Shown here: positions 36,012 through 48,370 of the stretch, piece by piece | Position numbering within the stretch: position 1 is the first letter of the stretch | How the letters are laid out: every line of letters starts with the position of its first letter | From: Microvelia longipes | Taxonomy: Eukaryota > Arthropoda > Insecta > Hemiptera > Veliidae | Reading direction: 5' to 3' | DNA length: 64,000 nucleotides | Assembly: GCA_018340805.1 (NCBI GenBank) | Contig: JACMZG010001908.1 | Span: 18,963,414-19,027,413 of the forward strand | The notes under the pieces: generated by a model | What the model was told of the DNA's origin: nothing | Seen by the model: only the letters and a program-made list of their open reading frames with translations | Database searches by the model: none | Translations under genes and position numbers: made by a program

Positions 36012-36555
36012 ATCAAAATCAAAAATCGGATACAGGGTACCTCGGAGCTTTTCCTCATCACATCGGATTCGCTATGATCGTCCTCAGAGTATACAATTCG
36101 TCAAATGTATACTGCAGAACTTCTTCTGTTCTATAGTAACTTTTTCTAATGTTTAGTAAATACATTAGTATCTTCAGCGGTCACCCATCTAGGCACTGCC
36201 CATGCTCGATGCTGCTTAACTTTTTTGATTAAACAAAGTCATAGCTAACTTTCTTAAGCAACAAAATGTTTGCTGAGTCATTATTGACGTCATAAATAAT
36301 TATTTTCCGAATAGCACAACTACAGTGGTAGACTAATTTTTGTTCAAAGTTTCAACTCTCTAGCGTAATTATACTGGGCGCTACAATGATAATAGACACA
36401 CACACATACAGAAAAACAACTTTATGAAAACCGCTTAGGAGGCCTTAAAAACGCATGAAACGGATAATTCCGGTGATATATCTCGGTTTCGGAATTTTTT
36501 TGCAAACACAATACTTTTCTTTTATACCTACGGTATAAATGAGGAAAATAAGAAA
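36012..36555 (-). repeat. Family A repeat with best-preserved 5S-like core
   Basis: Minus-strand copy. The complement of 36177-36233 reads AAAAAAGTTAAGCAGCATCG, AGCATGGGCAGTGCC, then TAGATGGGTGACCGCT, which preserves the A-box and C-box portions of 5S rRNA genes without the insertion seen at 25.7 kb. The ends are AAAAATCGGATACAGGGTAC (3' end of element) and CCTACGGTATAAATGAGGAA (5' end). It contains the CRE-type palindrome TGACGTCA (36285-36292), a CA microsatellite, and only one GA-rich module. Confidence 0.85.
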
Positions 36556-36949
36556 AGTATATTTGGGTTTAATTTCATTGTTTCATTGTGACATATTCAC
36601 AGCCTGTGTGTGTTCATATAATATTAGTACGATATAGATGTAATCATGCCGTCGACCTCATTAGCATATTTAATTAAATGTTAAAAATAATCAGTATTAA
36701 TATAAATTAAATTCTTATGATTTAATATAGTGCTTTATTTATTTTATTAATTGATTTTGTTTTCCTACAGTGTTTCATTATAAAATTTCAAATTTTTCAT
36801 TAGCGTCACTTTCATTCGACATTTTATTTGAAAGGCGTAGACGTTATAATTTATTAAATATAAATTAAATAATTTTATTGCATTGAAAATAATAAATTGA
36901 AATAAATGTATTGGTCAACATTTTAAATGGCTAATTATTAGTTTATTCA
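36556..36949. other. AT-rich DNA, no feature seen
   Basis: No gene or repeat recognised. Confidence 0.5.
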
Positions 36950-37400
36950 TTTTTACTTTTCCTCATTTCCTTAATTTCCTAGAGTATATATGCTTGAGTT
37001 TAAACTTGGTACTGAAATCAATCTTTGTTGAATCAATCAGTTGTGCAATCCAGATTTTTTTATGATGTCATTAACCGGCAATATTCACTCAGAAAAATAT
37101 TTTTATAAATCCTTTAAAAAGCAAAAAAAATGTTGATCGGTTTGATATTTGGCACGTATTTAGTTTTATATAAGAGCAACATATGTGCTAAGTTTTATCT
37201 TATTATCAATTATCAGCATCAGTTCAAATTTCATTAAATAACTTGTTATGTTTTTAAAAACATTGTAAAAATTAGACACTAATCAAATTGAGTTGATATT
37301 TGGTACTAAGTATTAAGTATTTGGTATTAAGTATATCCATTTATGTAATAAATAAGTATACTAAGTTTCGTTTCAATACGCCAAGTATATCTAAAGTTTT
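36950..37400 (+). repeat. Family A repeat, 5' and middle part
   Basis: TTTTTACTTTTCCTCATTTC, TATATATGCTTGAGTTTAAA, TTGGTACTGAAATCAATCTT, AGTTGTGCAATCC, TTATGATGTCATTAACCGG, ACATATGTGCTAAGTTTTAT and AATACGCCAAGTATATCTAA appear in family order. The copy stops at the point where the 5S-like segment should begin. Confidence 0.65.
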
Positions 37401-37889
37401 TGTTTAGTAAAAAAAATATTTAATAAAATAAAATTAATTAATTCTTATTTCAACTACGATTTTTTTTCTTCAATAATGTACGGATTTTTTAAAATTCATT
37501 ATGGTAGCAGTGTTGATTTTTTTCCGCAAAATCTATGTTATTATTTTCCTTATATGACCAGATTTTTTTTTTATAATACTTCGTCAGATATGGGCATTTG
37601 GTATTGGTCAGATTGGTCAGGGATTGTTATCAAAAGTACTTCGTGATTTGGTCTGTAACGTGCTTACAAGGAAAGTGCACATACATCTTCACCATCCACT
37701 ATTTTGATCAGAAAAATTTCTCGCTTGAGGATCTTCGGAAGTAAAAGGATTCTACTTGGCTTCCTAATATTCCGATTTATGAGATTTATTCGATCTTTAG
37801 GTTGTTATAAAAGGGAATTTTCAATTATCTAAGATCTATATAATAATTGACCAAATTTACTAAATGCTATATAAATGAACTTATATTAT

Positions 37890-38082
37890 AATAATAAACT
37901 GCGTAGGCATCCGCGGTTATTGTCATGAAGATTTAGGTCTTCCGAAGGTGACCACGTCAATGTAATGAGAAGAATTCGACGTTTCACTTCCACGTGGGAG
38001 GCATCTTCAGAGAAATGAACATCTTGAACATGCCTCAACAGGAAAGAATGAACAGCGAAGACACACACTAAAGATCCAACTG
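37890..38082 (-). mobile_element. Penelope-like element terminal fragment
   Basis: The minus strand has the composition of a Penelope-like terminal region: CTGAAGA, then an arm pair around CCACGTGG, then GAAACGTCGAATTC, followed by GACGTGGTCACCTTCGGAAG. The fragment runs into the assembly gap, which probably hides the rest of the element. The 60-codon open frame across it (with SEDASHVEVKRRILL) is a translation of this conserved terminal sequence rather than a gene. Confidence 0.5.
37972..38010 (-). ncRNA. Hammerhead ribozyme relic (Penelope type)
   Basis: Minus-strand order: CTGAAGA (38010-38004, fits CUGANGA), a degraded helix II around CCCACGTGG (38003-37986), GAA, then ACGT as a minimal palindromic helix III, then C (GUC triplet) and GAATTC. 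The ancestral helix II would be a perfect palindrome centred on ACGT. Here it has several mismatches and has lost the closing C next to GAAA, so activity is unlikely. Confidence 0.5.
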
Positions 38083-38978
38083 NNNNNNNNNNNNNNNNNN
38101 NNNNNNNNNNNNNNNNNNNNNNNNNNNNNNNNNNNNNNNNNNNNNNNNNNNNNNNNNNNNNNNNNNNNNNNNNNNNNNNNNNNNNNNNNNNNNNNNNNNN
38201 NNNNNNNNNNNNNNNNNNNNNNNNNNNNNNNNNNNNNNNNNNNNNNNNNNNNNNNNNNNNNNNNNNNNNNNNNNNNNNNNNNNNNNNNNNNNNNNNNNNN
38301 NNNNNNNNNNNNNNNNNNNNNNNNNNNNNNNNNNNNNNNNNNNNNNNNNNNNNNNNNNNNNNNNNNNNNNNNNNNNNNNNNNNNNNNNNNNNNNNNNNNN
38401 NNNNNNNNNNNNNNNNNNNNNNNNNNNNNNNNNNNNNNNNNNNNNNNNNNNNNNNNNNNNNNNNNNNNNNNNNNNNNNNNNNNNNNNNNNNNNNNNNNNN
38501 NNNNNNNNNNNNNNNNNNNNNNNNNNNNNNNNNNNNNNNNNNNNNNNNNNNNNNNNNNNNNNNNNNNNNNNNNNNNNNNNNNNNNNNNNNNNNNNNNNNN
38601 NNNNNNNNNNNNNNNNNNNNNNNNNNNNNNNNNNNNNNNNNNNNNNNNNNNNNNNNNNNNNNNNNNNNNNNNNNNNNNNNNNNNNNNNNNNNNNNNNNNN
38701 NNNNNNNNNNNNNNNNNNNNNNNNNNNNNNNNNNNNNNNNNNNNNNNNNNNNNNNNNNNNNNNNNNNNNNNNNNNNNNNNNNNNNNNNNNNNNNNNNNNN
38801 NNNNNNNNNNNNNNNNNNNNNNNNNNNNNNNNNNNNNNNNNNNNNNNNNNNNNNNNNNNNNNNNNNNNNNNNNNNNNNNNNNNNNNNNNNNNNNNNNNNN
38901 NNNNNNNNNNNNNNNNNNNNNNNNNNNNNNNNNNNNNNNNNNNNNNNNNNNNNNNNNNNNNNNNNNNNNNNNNNNNNN
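38083..38978. other. Assembly gap (896 N)
   Basis: Unsequenced bases. Frames that read through it are meaningless. Confidence 1.
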
Positions 38979-40198
38979 AAAATAGATGCCTTTTTATTGT
39001 AGATATTATGTGACTATTTACAATAGATTTTATTGCTTTTAAAACATGTATCAATTTATCATCTCGTGTTCTTGTTTTCTTTTTTGCGATTTACTTTTTT
39101 CCAGCGTAGTTCATTTTTTAACCTTTAATTTTATAAAGAAAAAAATGTCTTTTATACTTTATTGGCTGAAAATATTAGATTGTTTTCGCAACCATTTTTT
39201 AGTGCATATGATCCTTTTTGTGTTTTTAAAAAAATAAAACATAGTATGGTTTCAATTTAGTTTGCGCTAGAAGCCACTCTCAACCATATTTCAGGTCCAT
39301 TTAAGGTGAAAAATTTTCTGTATAGGGCTGTCGTAGTGAGAAGCTTGGAAAGTATTGCTGTATTGTACATTGTTCATTTGCGTTGTTAAATTTTTTTATA
39401 GCTCTGTTATATTTATGATTGTTTCAAATTAAGCGATTCGAACAGTTATTATTCTCACTCTATTTACACTTAATATTCCTCACCCAAAAAAACTAAAATT
39501 AAACTTTGATTTCATTTTCATTTCTTTCTTATCAATGTATTGATTGACATATTTATTTATCAATAATTTCAGCTTCTTGAATAAGCTGTAGCGGGTGTAG
39601 ACTAAAGTAGAGCAATGTTCCAGTCCACTGAAGCTCAGGCCCATTATATCCTATAGTTTTTCCACCCAGAATTCTATTTCCAAGAGGTAAAACCAAGCCC
39701 CATTCCACTTTATATATTTTTATTTATTACCCATCGATACTTGTAAGACTTCATATAAGCTATTTATTTCTTGTCTTTATTATTGTATTTCTTGTTGTGT
39801 CTTACTCTCCAAATTTTTAAAGACATCCTATTAGATATGTTTGAAGATTTAAGTTTTTGCAACCCTACCTTATCCTTATCCTTATATTATATTATTATAT
39901 CCTTATACCTTATCCTAGACTTTTTTTAAAAAAAATATTAAGAAATAAAATAGAAACAGATCAGTTTATTATTATTTTATATGTATTGCTAGAGTAATAA
40001 ATCTGCAAATTAAGGTTGGTAAAATGGGAAACATAAGTAGTAACAATAACATAGTAAAAATGGGTAATATTGTTAAAAAGGGTTGGTACTATTTAGTTTA
40101 TACATATAATGTAATTCAGAGGTATCAATGCACCTATGATCTGTGGCGTATCCATATGTTGTAAAAAATTAATGTAGGTTCTCCAAATTATATTGGTG

Positions 40199-40202
<4 letters not shown>
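38979..40202. other. AT-rich DNA, no gene seen
   Basis: No supported gene. 39870-39915 is a degenerate CCTTATCCTTATA microsatellite. Confidence 0.5.
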
Positions 40203-40240
<38 letters not shown>

Positions 40241-40314
40241 ATATATATATAATATAATTATTTAATATATATATATATATATTTTATAATATATGATATA
40301 TTATAATATATATC

Positions 40315-40371
<57 letters not shown>

Positions 40372-40384
40372 TATATATATATAA
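40203..40384. repeat. (TA)n microsatellite, compound
   Basis: About 180 bp of TA dinucleotides with several phase breaks and an ATATGATATATTATAATATA core. It is followed near 40600 by GGATAACAACCATGTGGC, as after the 6.25-kb array. Confidence 0.9.
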
Positions 40385-42231
40385 GCCTTGTTTATAAAAG
40401 GTTCATGAGCGTCATTCTTCGTTTAAATATACTACTGTGAACTTACGTATGAATTTATTTTTAACTATTTTACCCTTAGTTCGTATTTTATACAACTTTG
40501 AGTAAGCTTATCTCGGTTTTCGGCTAATAAATTCGGAAATTCGTTCATATCGAGACAGGATGCCACTTAAAAGGCTACTAGTACGACAAAAAGTCACAGG
40601 ATAACAACCATGTGGCTGTGGAATTTCCAAAAGTCGAAGGACTCTGGTTTTTAAATAAAATCCCTTCAGGCACCCTTAAATGATTGGTCTATATATAGTA
40701 CGTATATAACCTTTTAGGTTACAAAGCAATCTGTTTCTTTCCTAATATTTATACTTTCTATTTTGAACGACGTGATTTTTGAACAAAGCAACTATGCAAA
40801 AATTATCGAGACTTCGAATTTCAGCTTGCTTTGTCGTATGCTACGAAGTTCGCAGCCTGGGTTATGCTCTTAGTTTATTTTAATGCTCACTTTTAGTAAA
40901 ATATTTTAAAACTTCATACTTTTTACTAATAATTTTTGGTTTACTTGAGTGATGTTCTTATTAATTTTTAAAATAAATACGCACATTATTTCCCTTATTT
41001 TAAATAACAGAAAAGATTACAGCATAGATGACTCAAGTAAGGAAGGAAATCTAGTTATCTGCAAAAAAGTAATTTTCTTTAAAAATATCCCATTAATATG
41101 AGACATGCGTCAGATTAATCCATATTTTCGAAACAATAATCACTTACAAAAATTAATTTACGTCTTAATTATAAATAAAAAGTCGAATTATTTATACTTT
41201 TTATGCGTTAACATTCGTGAACAAAGACACAATAATAACAAATCATCTCCGATTAACATTTTTTTATTAAAAAACTCACCAGTAACATTACCTTATTATT
41301 GAGTCTAAAAATATGTGTTTATTATCATATACACTACATTACTATTTTCATTTGTCAAGGTTTCACTTAGTGTACAAAAGCCTGGAGAAATTACTTTATC
41401 GTTAAATCACTTTAACGCCTTATGTATACAGGATTATACCAAACCCTCATTACTTATGTGTATTACTTCAAAAAAATATTTGCCTACTGATTCTGTAAAT
41501 ACATTTTATTATTAAATATTTAATTTAATGAATTCAATTTTATATATTTTTTTATTTATCATTGATGCATGAAATTTATTTACATTTCATTTATATTTAA
41601 AAATCTAGATACAGCAAACAGATATTTATTCCAAGAAAAAATTGAGGAAAAAAGATGAATTGCAAATTAATTTTTTCATTCCCGTCGAAAATTCAGAGGC
41701 GGAAGAAAATTAAAATCTTTATTATCAATTTTTATATTCTTTATACTTGTTATAATTTTTTAAAGTTGTTGCATAAAAATATGATATTATGTAAATTTGG
41801 GCAAGGATTGTATTAATTTATTTTGAATATGTATGGCAATCTTTGTATATCTACGAATAGTTAAACTTGTTATAGTTAACCTTTAAAAGTAACCTCAAAA
41901 TGTTGTTAATTAACATAGCACTGATTACATTATTTTAATTTCTTCACTTATTTATTATTTAATTTATTTCACTTATTTATTATTTAATTTATTTTACTTC
42001 TCGCCTACTACAGTTGGTAAAGTATTGTGTTAGCATTAATATTTTTAAACCGTGATTTATAAAAAAACTATTGATATATTTGCCTTATTGAAATGAAACA
42101 CTTATTTATTCTTTTCCTGTTCGCACACACATCTAATCCTGAGTTTACTCTACTTTACCCTAGATTGCTCCAAATTGAAAAATTTGAGAGTAAAGTAGAA
42201 TAGTACAGAGTAGAGTAGTGTACTCCAATTC
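40385..42231. other. AT-rich DNA with a diverged SINE-like trace
   Basis: No gene is supported. 40850-40880 (CGCAGCCTGGGTTATGCTCT, TAGTTTAT) resembles CGCACCCAGGTTACGCTCTC of the tRNA-derived SINE at 60.2 kb. A 31-bp duplication of TTATTTATTATTTAATTTAT lies near 41945-41995. Confidence 0.45.
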
Positions 42232-42472
42232 ATGTACCGAACAAACCTAATGATTGATTTTTGTACGAAGTTTCAACTCTCTAGCATAAATACGCTGGAA
42301 GAAGCGATGATAACACACATATTGATAGACAACTTTGTGACAACCTCTCAGAAGATTTTAAAAACACCTAAAACAGTTAATTCAAGTAAAATTCCGGTTT
42401 TAGATGTTTTGGATAGACAATACTTTTCCTATAAATCTACAGTATACATGATGAAAAGTAAAAGTTGGAGGG
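42232..42472 (-). repeat. Family A repeat, 5' half
   Basis: The minus strand carries the 5' half of family A. On the plus strand: GATTGATTTTTGTACGAAGT, TTCAACTCTCTAGCATAAAT, CAACTTTGTGACAACCTCTC, ACACCTAAAACAGTTAATTC, AATACTTTTCCTATA. The 5S-like part is missing. Confidence 0.7.
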
Positions 42473-45400
42473 CTAACGTAATATTTAAGAGGGCTTAGCG
42501 AATCAGTACGTGTATGGAAAGTTTATGAGGTTTTGGAATTGAGGTATTGTATTTTACTTTGTTTATATTCCCGGCAAGAACTGTACCTGCTCTCTTAGTT
42601 TCGGCTGCTGATTATTGTATTCTTCAAGTACCTTAATCAATATTAACATAGTTGAAAAAGACTCTAAAGTCGGACTAATATTTGTGTGATTCCTTAAATA
42701 ATAATCATCCCTAAAAAAATCTGTCTCTAAACAAAAATTAACAACAGTTCTCCTTTCTGCCACAAAACAACCTTCAATGGCAAAAATTTAATTTACTTTA
42801 TATTTATGAAACATTTTTTTTGTTTATTTCTCTGTATATAGTATTACTTTTGATATCTCTAGAAAAAATATGCTTGTAAAAGAAAAAGAAGAAAAAAGAC
42901 CGTAGTAAGGCAAGAATTTCGGCTTACTCAATATATGAGAAGTAAAGTGAATTTATCCTTTTATTCTTCGTTCTATACCCTTTTACTTTCTCCTCTCCAC
43001 TTGGAGGTGGAAGTTTTTTTTCTTATAAATGTCTTTTCGGTTTTTATTATTATTTGTTAGTTTTTGTTGTATTGCTTTTAATTTTATTAGATGTTATGTT
43101 GAGTTAGTATTAACTATACTAAGTTGTTTTATATTTGACATTTTATATTTATTTTGTTGTATGGTCATAGACCTGTGACTAAAGAAGGAGAAGATAAGAG
43201 TCGTAAAACCAAGAAAAATATCTTGCAGTATATGTTCCGATTTTTAACCTTACACAAAGTTACATTCGTTACTTTTCTCTATGTTTTAACATCTATCAAG
43301 TCTAATAAAATAGCTCCTATTATATTTCAGATAAAAAGTTAATATATGTCTCGTTCTGAACCTGGGAAAATGTCACATTAGTACCAAAAATTCATAAAAA
43401 ACATTCCAAAACTTTTTTTTTTATAAAATTTCACATTTAAAATTGTTGTGGGATGTCATAAGAGGAAATGGTAACGAATTTTCAAAGAAAATGAATGTAT
43501 AAATTCCTTCAGCGATAAAATCTCTCTTTAGGGTAGATTTGCATTATTTACTCTATTATTTTATCTATAATATATAATTATAATATAAAATCGTATACAA
43601 TATAACTGCGAGATAAACCTTCCTGCTCCTTATAATTTCCTTTTGTTATTTTTATAAACTACTTATTTTTAATCGAAGATTAATTTTATTTGTATTTTAT
43701 TTTATTGATTTTTATTTATGTTATTCTATTTTTATTTTTAAATAATAATTATAAGATAAGAGTTCTTTTACCTACAACATTTAATGTTCTTTACTATGTT
43801 ATAATAAGTTAAAATCTTGACAACACAAATACTAAACAAACAATACAATTGTGGATTTTGGGTCTAGCCTAGTCTCTAGTTTTCAGTGTAAAATAAATAA
43901 TATAATCTTTTTGTCATTAAAACTAAATTATTATACATTAAAAGTGTTAATTATTTTCCAAACTAATAAATTATTTAATTAAGATGTTAAATGTTATGTT
44001 AAAAGGTATGTTTAAAATTTGGTCAGTACTAGGTACTAGGCATTATGTAATGTTTACCGAAATATTACCCGCCATTTGGGGTGTCATTAATTTAATCGAA
44101 CCAATTTAACACAAGTTTTGCGTTCATTTTTTTGGCTGCAGTTCTAATTTCATCCGTAACAAGTTTAGTCCGTTGCGTTTAACTTTAACTTTGAAGGGTA
44201 TTGCTGCTGGAAAAAGGCATTTTTATGCATAATTCAGTTGACCTGTATGACATAGCTTCGCATTCATTTATGCATATTTTTTTAGATAATTTAGCATTTC
44301 TAGGTACTGAAAGGTATAGCAATTTGATTCAAGAATATTTTGTTTGTTTACAACTTATTGGATCAATAATTGTATTATGAGATGAATTAAAAACCTTATA
44401 AATTTAACTTTTTACTACAGCAGCTTTGATCTCATAAACCTTTATATTATTACCTTTATATTTAAATACACCTTAATAAATACACCTTTAAATAACGTTA
44501 AATTTTAACCTTTACTAAATCAGTGTCAATACTAATTCAAACACAATTTTTATCCGTAATAATTGAAGCGTTATCAGATTTACACGGTTTAACGAGTGTA
44601 TTTGTTAGTATTCATGTACATACAAAAATGTATTTTTATTAATAAAATTCCTAATCCATTTTTTACAATGACAGATTTAGGAACAATTCATTTTATTCCA
44701 GTAACTTGATTGGAAACGAGTAGATACTTACAACATTTGGATTATTTCAAGCGTGTAGCAATTTTCTTGCCTCACTTGTTAGCAAACCCGAGTTTTTTTC
44801 TATTTTACTTTAAAGATAAAAGTACATTTTCCGTTAATATTGAGTTATCTTCTTTAAAAATATTTTTGTCTTTTCATTGTTTTATCTTCTGTAATTTTCG
44901 GGTAGATGGGTGGAGCTATTTTGTGAAGGGAGCGGGGATTTTTTGTCACGGCCGTATGTATTATTTTATATTAATAAATTAACAGTACTATAAAATCGTT
45001 TATGAGGTATAACTATTATAGGTTAAAAAGAGAATTTTTACTAGTTTTCCTAATAGGATTTATTGCTGTAGGATTATTTCTTCATGATTTATAAATGAAA
45101 TGAATAAGTAAAATTTCAGCATTTACCTAACCACGCCAAGGAGTATCACCACTGGGTGATTCCTCCTATCAAGACCGCCAAGTCACTTTTACCAACATTA
45201 GCAACTGTCAAATACATTTTATGTAGACAATAATCAATAAAGTTAAAAAAAAAAAAAAAAAAAAAGATTTAGAAATTTGTAGTGAATTATTACTTGAAAA
45301 AATGCGGTTATGAAGTAAGACGCATGGGAGGAGAGAGAGAGGTGATTCATTCCGCTTGAGCTCCAAATTTTTTTTGCGTCTGAGAGGCATGGTCTAATTC

Positions 45401-47689
45401 CGTCACTTTCAATTTTTTTTATACCATATGGTATAATTTTAATTAATTATTTTTTGTTATAAAAAACTATATGGCCGGGTACAGTCAGGGAATCTCTTCA
45501 TAATTTTATTTGGTATGGTCCGGTTCCGTCGCCAAAAACCTTATTATAAAAAAACTTTTTTTTCCTTTCTTATAAGAGAGATATTTTACAATATTTTTAT
45601 GATTTCTGTAACCAATCTCTAACCCCACTAAATTTCAACTGTTCTCGTTCTAGTTGTCTTAGTTGTAACAAAACGAATTTCGGAAATTTGCTTTAAATGG
45701 GGCTTTTTTACACCTATATATGCCCTTCGACGATGTTCTAAAGGAAATAATATCTGAAGGATCTCGACCATGCATGTGACGGAACTCGACTATTGCTTTT
45801 GGCCTTAATCCACCTCTTCACAGAACTTGACGATTCCGCATCAGAGTTTTGAATTTTCATCAGAAAATGTTGCATATGAGGTTGTTAGGTTGTTCTTATT
45901 TAACCTGTTGACATTCCGTTAAAATTAGTAAGGAAGGAATCATATTTTGATTTATAATCCTGCCTCTTAAAAGAAAAAGTATAATATACTTCTTTTGCAC
46001 AATGTGTGGAGACAGTGGCAGTCTAATCAGAAGACAAGTATATTCTACAGTGGCAGTCTAATCAAGTACTAACTTATTGGTAACTTATTGAGACCAGGTA
46101 CCAAGGCCATTCAATGAATTTGTTAGTAATGTTTAGACATTATATACTAGCATACGACTTTAGTTCTTAGAGTAAATAACAATAATTTGTATACTTAAAA
46201 ATATAATATATTTAATTGTATCCTCCTATAGGAGTAAGACCTTTAATGCTAGTCTTTATTTCTTTATAATTACAAAAAATAATACTCATTACTTAAAATT
46301 GTGATTTAATTAATTTCTTTCTTTTTAAGCCCAAATTACTTTTTACTTAAAAAATTTAAAAAGAGAAAACGTTAAAGTAAAATTTTAGTCAAAAGGTTTT
46401 TCCTGAAAGATAAAGGTTTCTGTTTTCCTTGTTTATTTACACATTTGATGAAGATCTGCTTTAAACAATTGACTATTGTTGTTTGTTTTAATTTAACAAA
46501 TGTTTATTTTTCGTTATGAGTTCGTTTGGAAGAATGTTTCCAATTAGTAGCGTCTTAAAAGGTCCCGTGACTAGATAAAATACATATATGAAATAATTTT
46601 GTGATATATTCCTAAAAAGCAATACCTATTCCTACAAAAACACTGCGTGAAGAAGTGTAGCAAGGAATACAAAGTACGCTCTTGATATTTACGTATTTAG
46701 GATCTTACTCCTTTACTGTTTGGTGAAGTATGATCTTGATCTAGATGTATTTAAGCCCCTGCGCCATCACTGTCGTTAAAAGTGCGCACTCGATCTTAAT
46801 GTATTCAATATTCCTGCTGAGGTGTTCCTTAATAATTTGCAAGGAGAGTAGTAAAGTACCTGTCATTCATGACTAACCTTCATTCACCTGTCATTCGAAA
46901 GAGCGAGTGGAAAAAAGCGATTTTTTCCATGGGGGTGGGGATGGGGGACTCACTGATCAAGATTAGATTTAGTAATAAATCTGAGAATTGCTATTTTTTG
47001 AAAATTATTTGATTAATGCTTATCCTTTTATATGCTAAAACAGACGTATATTCCGTTACATTCCAGAGATCATGTGTTTATTTACAGATTTTTACTATTT
47101 GTTATGATTATTGTTATTGTGTGACTGGCTCAGTATTTATGAAATCTTTTAAAAGCTCTCGCGGTCACTTTAGAACTTGACTTGTTAGTCTACAGACTAA
47201 TGTAGAGCAAATAAGAAAAATATATTTGCCGAATTCAACCGTTTGTCTTAAAGTTAATTTTAGAAAATCTAACATTTTAATTTTTTAAAAAACAATTTTA
47301 ATCCTTTCATAGCAGAATGTTATTTACTAGGCACAGAAAATTGATATTCAGTTGTACAATTATGTTTTTGAAAATTTTCCACTTGAATGTAGATTTAAGC
47401 TATTCATACCAGTTTGTGAGGTTATGAGAATGAATATGTAAATAAGTTGTTTTGTATTTCTCCTTATCATATGTAGCAGTGTTGTAAACTGAATAATCTG
47501 CTGTATGCATAAGCTAACGTTGTCGTATAAATATGCTGTTTGGGATGTATATGTGCTAACTACTCAGCCACGTGTGTATAAGATTATGTCTCTGTCTTAT
47601 TCGGATTGAAGGATAAAAATCTATTGGTGTTATGAAAAAGTAGTTAACTTTTTATTTTCTCTTTGGTTAGAAAACTTCTAATGTTTACT
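42473..47689. other. Long AT-rich interval, no recognised gene
   Basis: About 5.2 kb. Open frames at 42563-42763 (minus) and 44710-44982 (plus) are not recognised and lack supporting context. Low-complexity tracts include 21 A near 45245. 46640-46830 contains a loosely repeated block (CTTGATATTTACGTATTTAG and CTTGATCTAGATGTATTTAA). No RNA genes are seen. Confidence 0.5.
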
Positions 47690-48025
47690 TTTTCGGATTA
47701 AACAGTAGGACTACAAGGAGCATACTCAACCTTCCTTTCAGTATACACATTTCTTGATAGTAATTTTTTCTGATAAGTAGTAGGTACACCAAGGAACATT
47801 ACGAGTATACCTATACCTTCTTAGCATTTAATACACATATTCTTGAGTTAGTAAATTTTTCTGATTAAGTAGTAGGTACTACAAGGAACATTTACGAGTA
47901 TACTCATACCTCTTTAGACAATTTATACACATTCTTGAGTTAGTAAAATTTTCTATTAGTAGTAGTACTACAGGAACATTTACGAGTATACTCTATACCT
48001 TCTTTAGCATTTATACACATTTCTT
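47690..48025 (+). repeat. Tandem repeat, about 90 bp x 4
   Basis: Units contain AGTAGTAGGTACTACAAGGA, ACATTTACGAGTATACTCAT, ACCTTCTTTAGCATTTATAC and ACATTTCTTGAGTTAGTAAA. They differ mainly by one-base insertions or deletions, which suggests either age or uncorrected long-read errors. The array lies directly before a family A copy. Confidence 0.85.
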
Positions 48026-48029
48026 GAGA

Positions 48030-48370
48030 TAGTAAATTGGATAAGTATTTCGTTTGCATTACAAATCTGAATTATCTGTTTCAGGAGTTTTAAGGCATGC
48101 TGAATGCTTTTTACCTAATTATCTGTCCTTATGTGTGTGTGCCTGTTATTATTGTGGCTCCTTATGTAATAATGGAAGCAAGTTGAACCTTGGTTAAAAA
48201 ATAAATCTCTGGGTCTTTGTTGTGCTTTACGTAAAATATTTTCTATTGCGCAACATCCGGAAAATGTTTGAATTAATTTGAAATATCAATCACTTAAGTC
48301 TTATATAAGATTTTCACATGTGCCAAGTTCGTTGGATTACCTCATTGTCAGCTTTTGCTAAATTTTTATA
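48030..48370 (+). repeat. Family A repeat, 5' and middle part
   Basis: ATAAGTATTTCGTTTGCATT, GAATTATCTGTTTCAGGAGT, TTTAAGGCATGCTGAATG, TATGTGTGTGTGCCTGTTAT, CATCCGGAAAATG and TCACATGTGCCAAGTTCGTT are in family order. The 5S-like part and the 3' end are absent. Confidence 0.65.

Noticed and set aside
38068..39054. 328-codon open frame
   Set aside because: Almost all of it is the run of N at 38083-38978; there is no sequence to translate.
42563..42763. 66-codon minus-strand frame
   Set aside because: Reasonable composition, but no recognisable motif and no exon signals that convince me.
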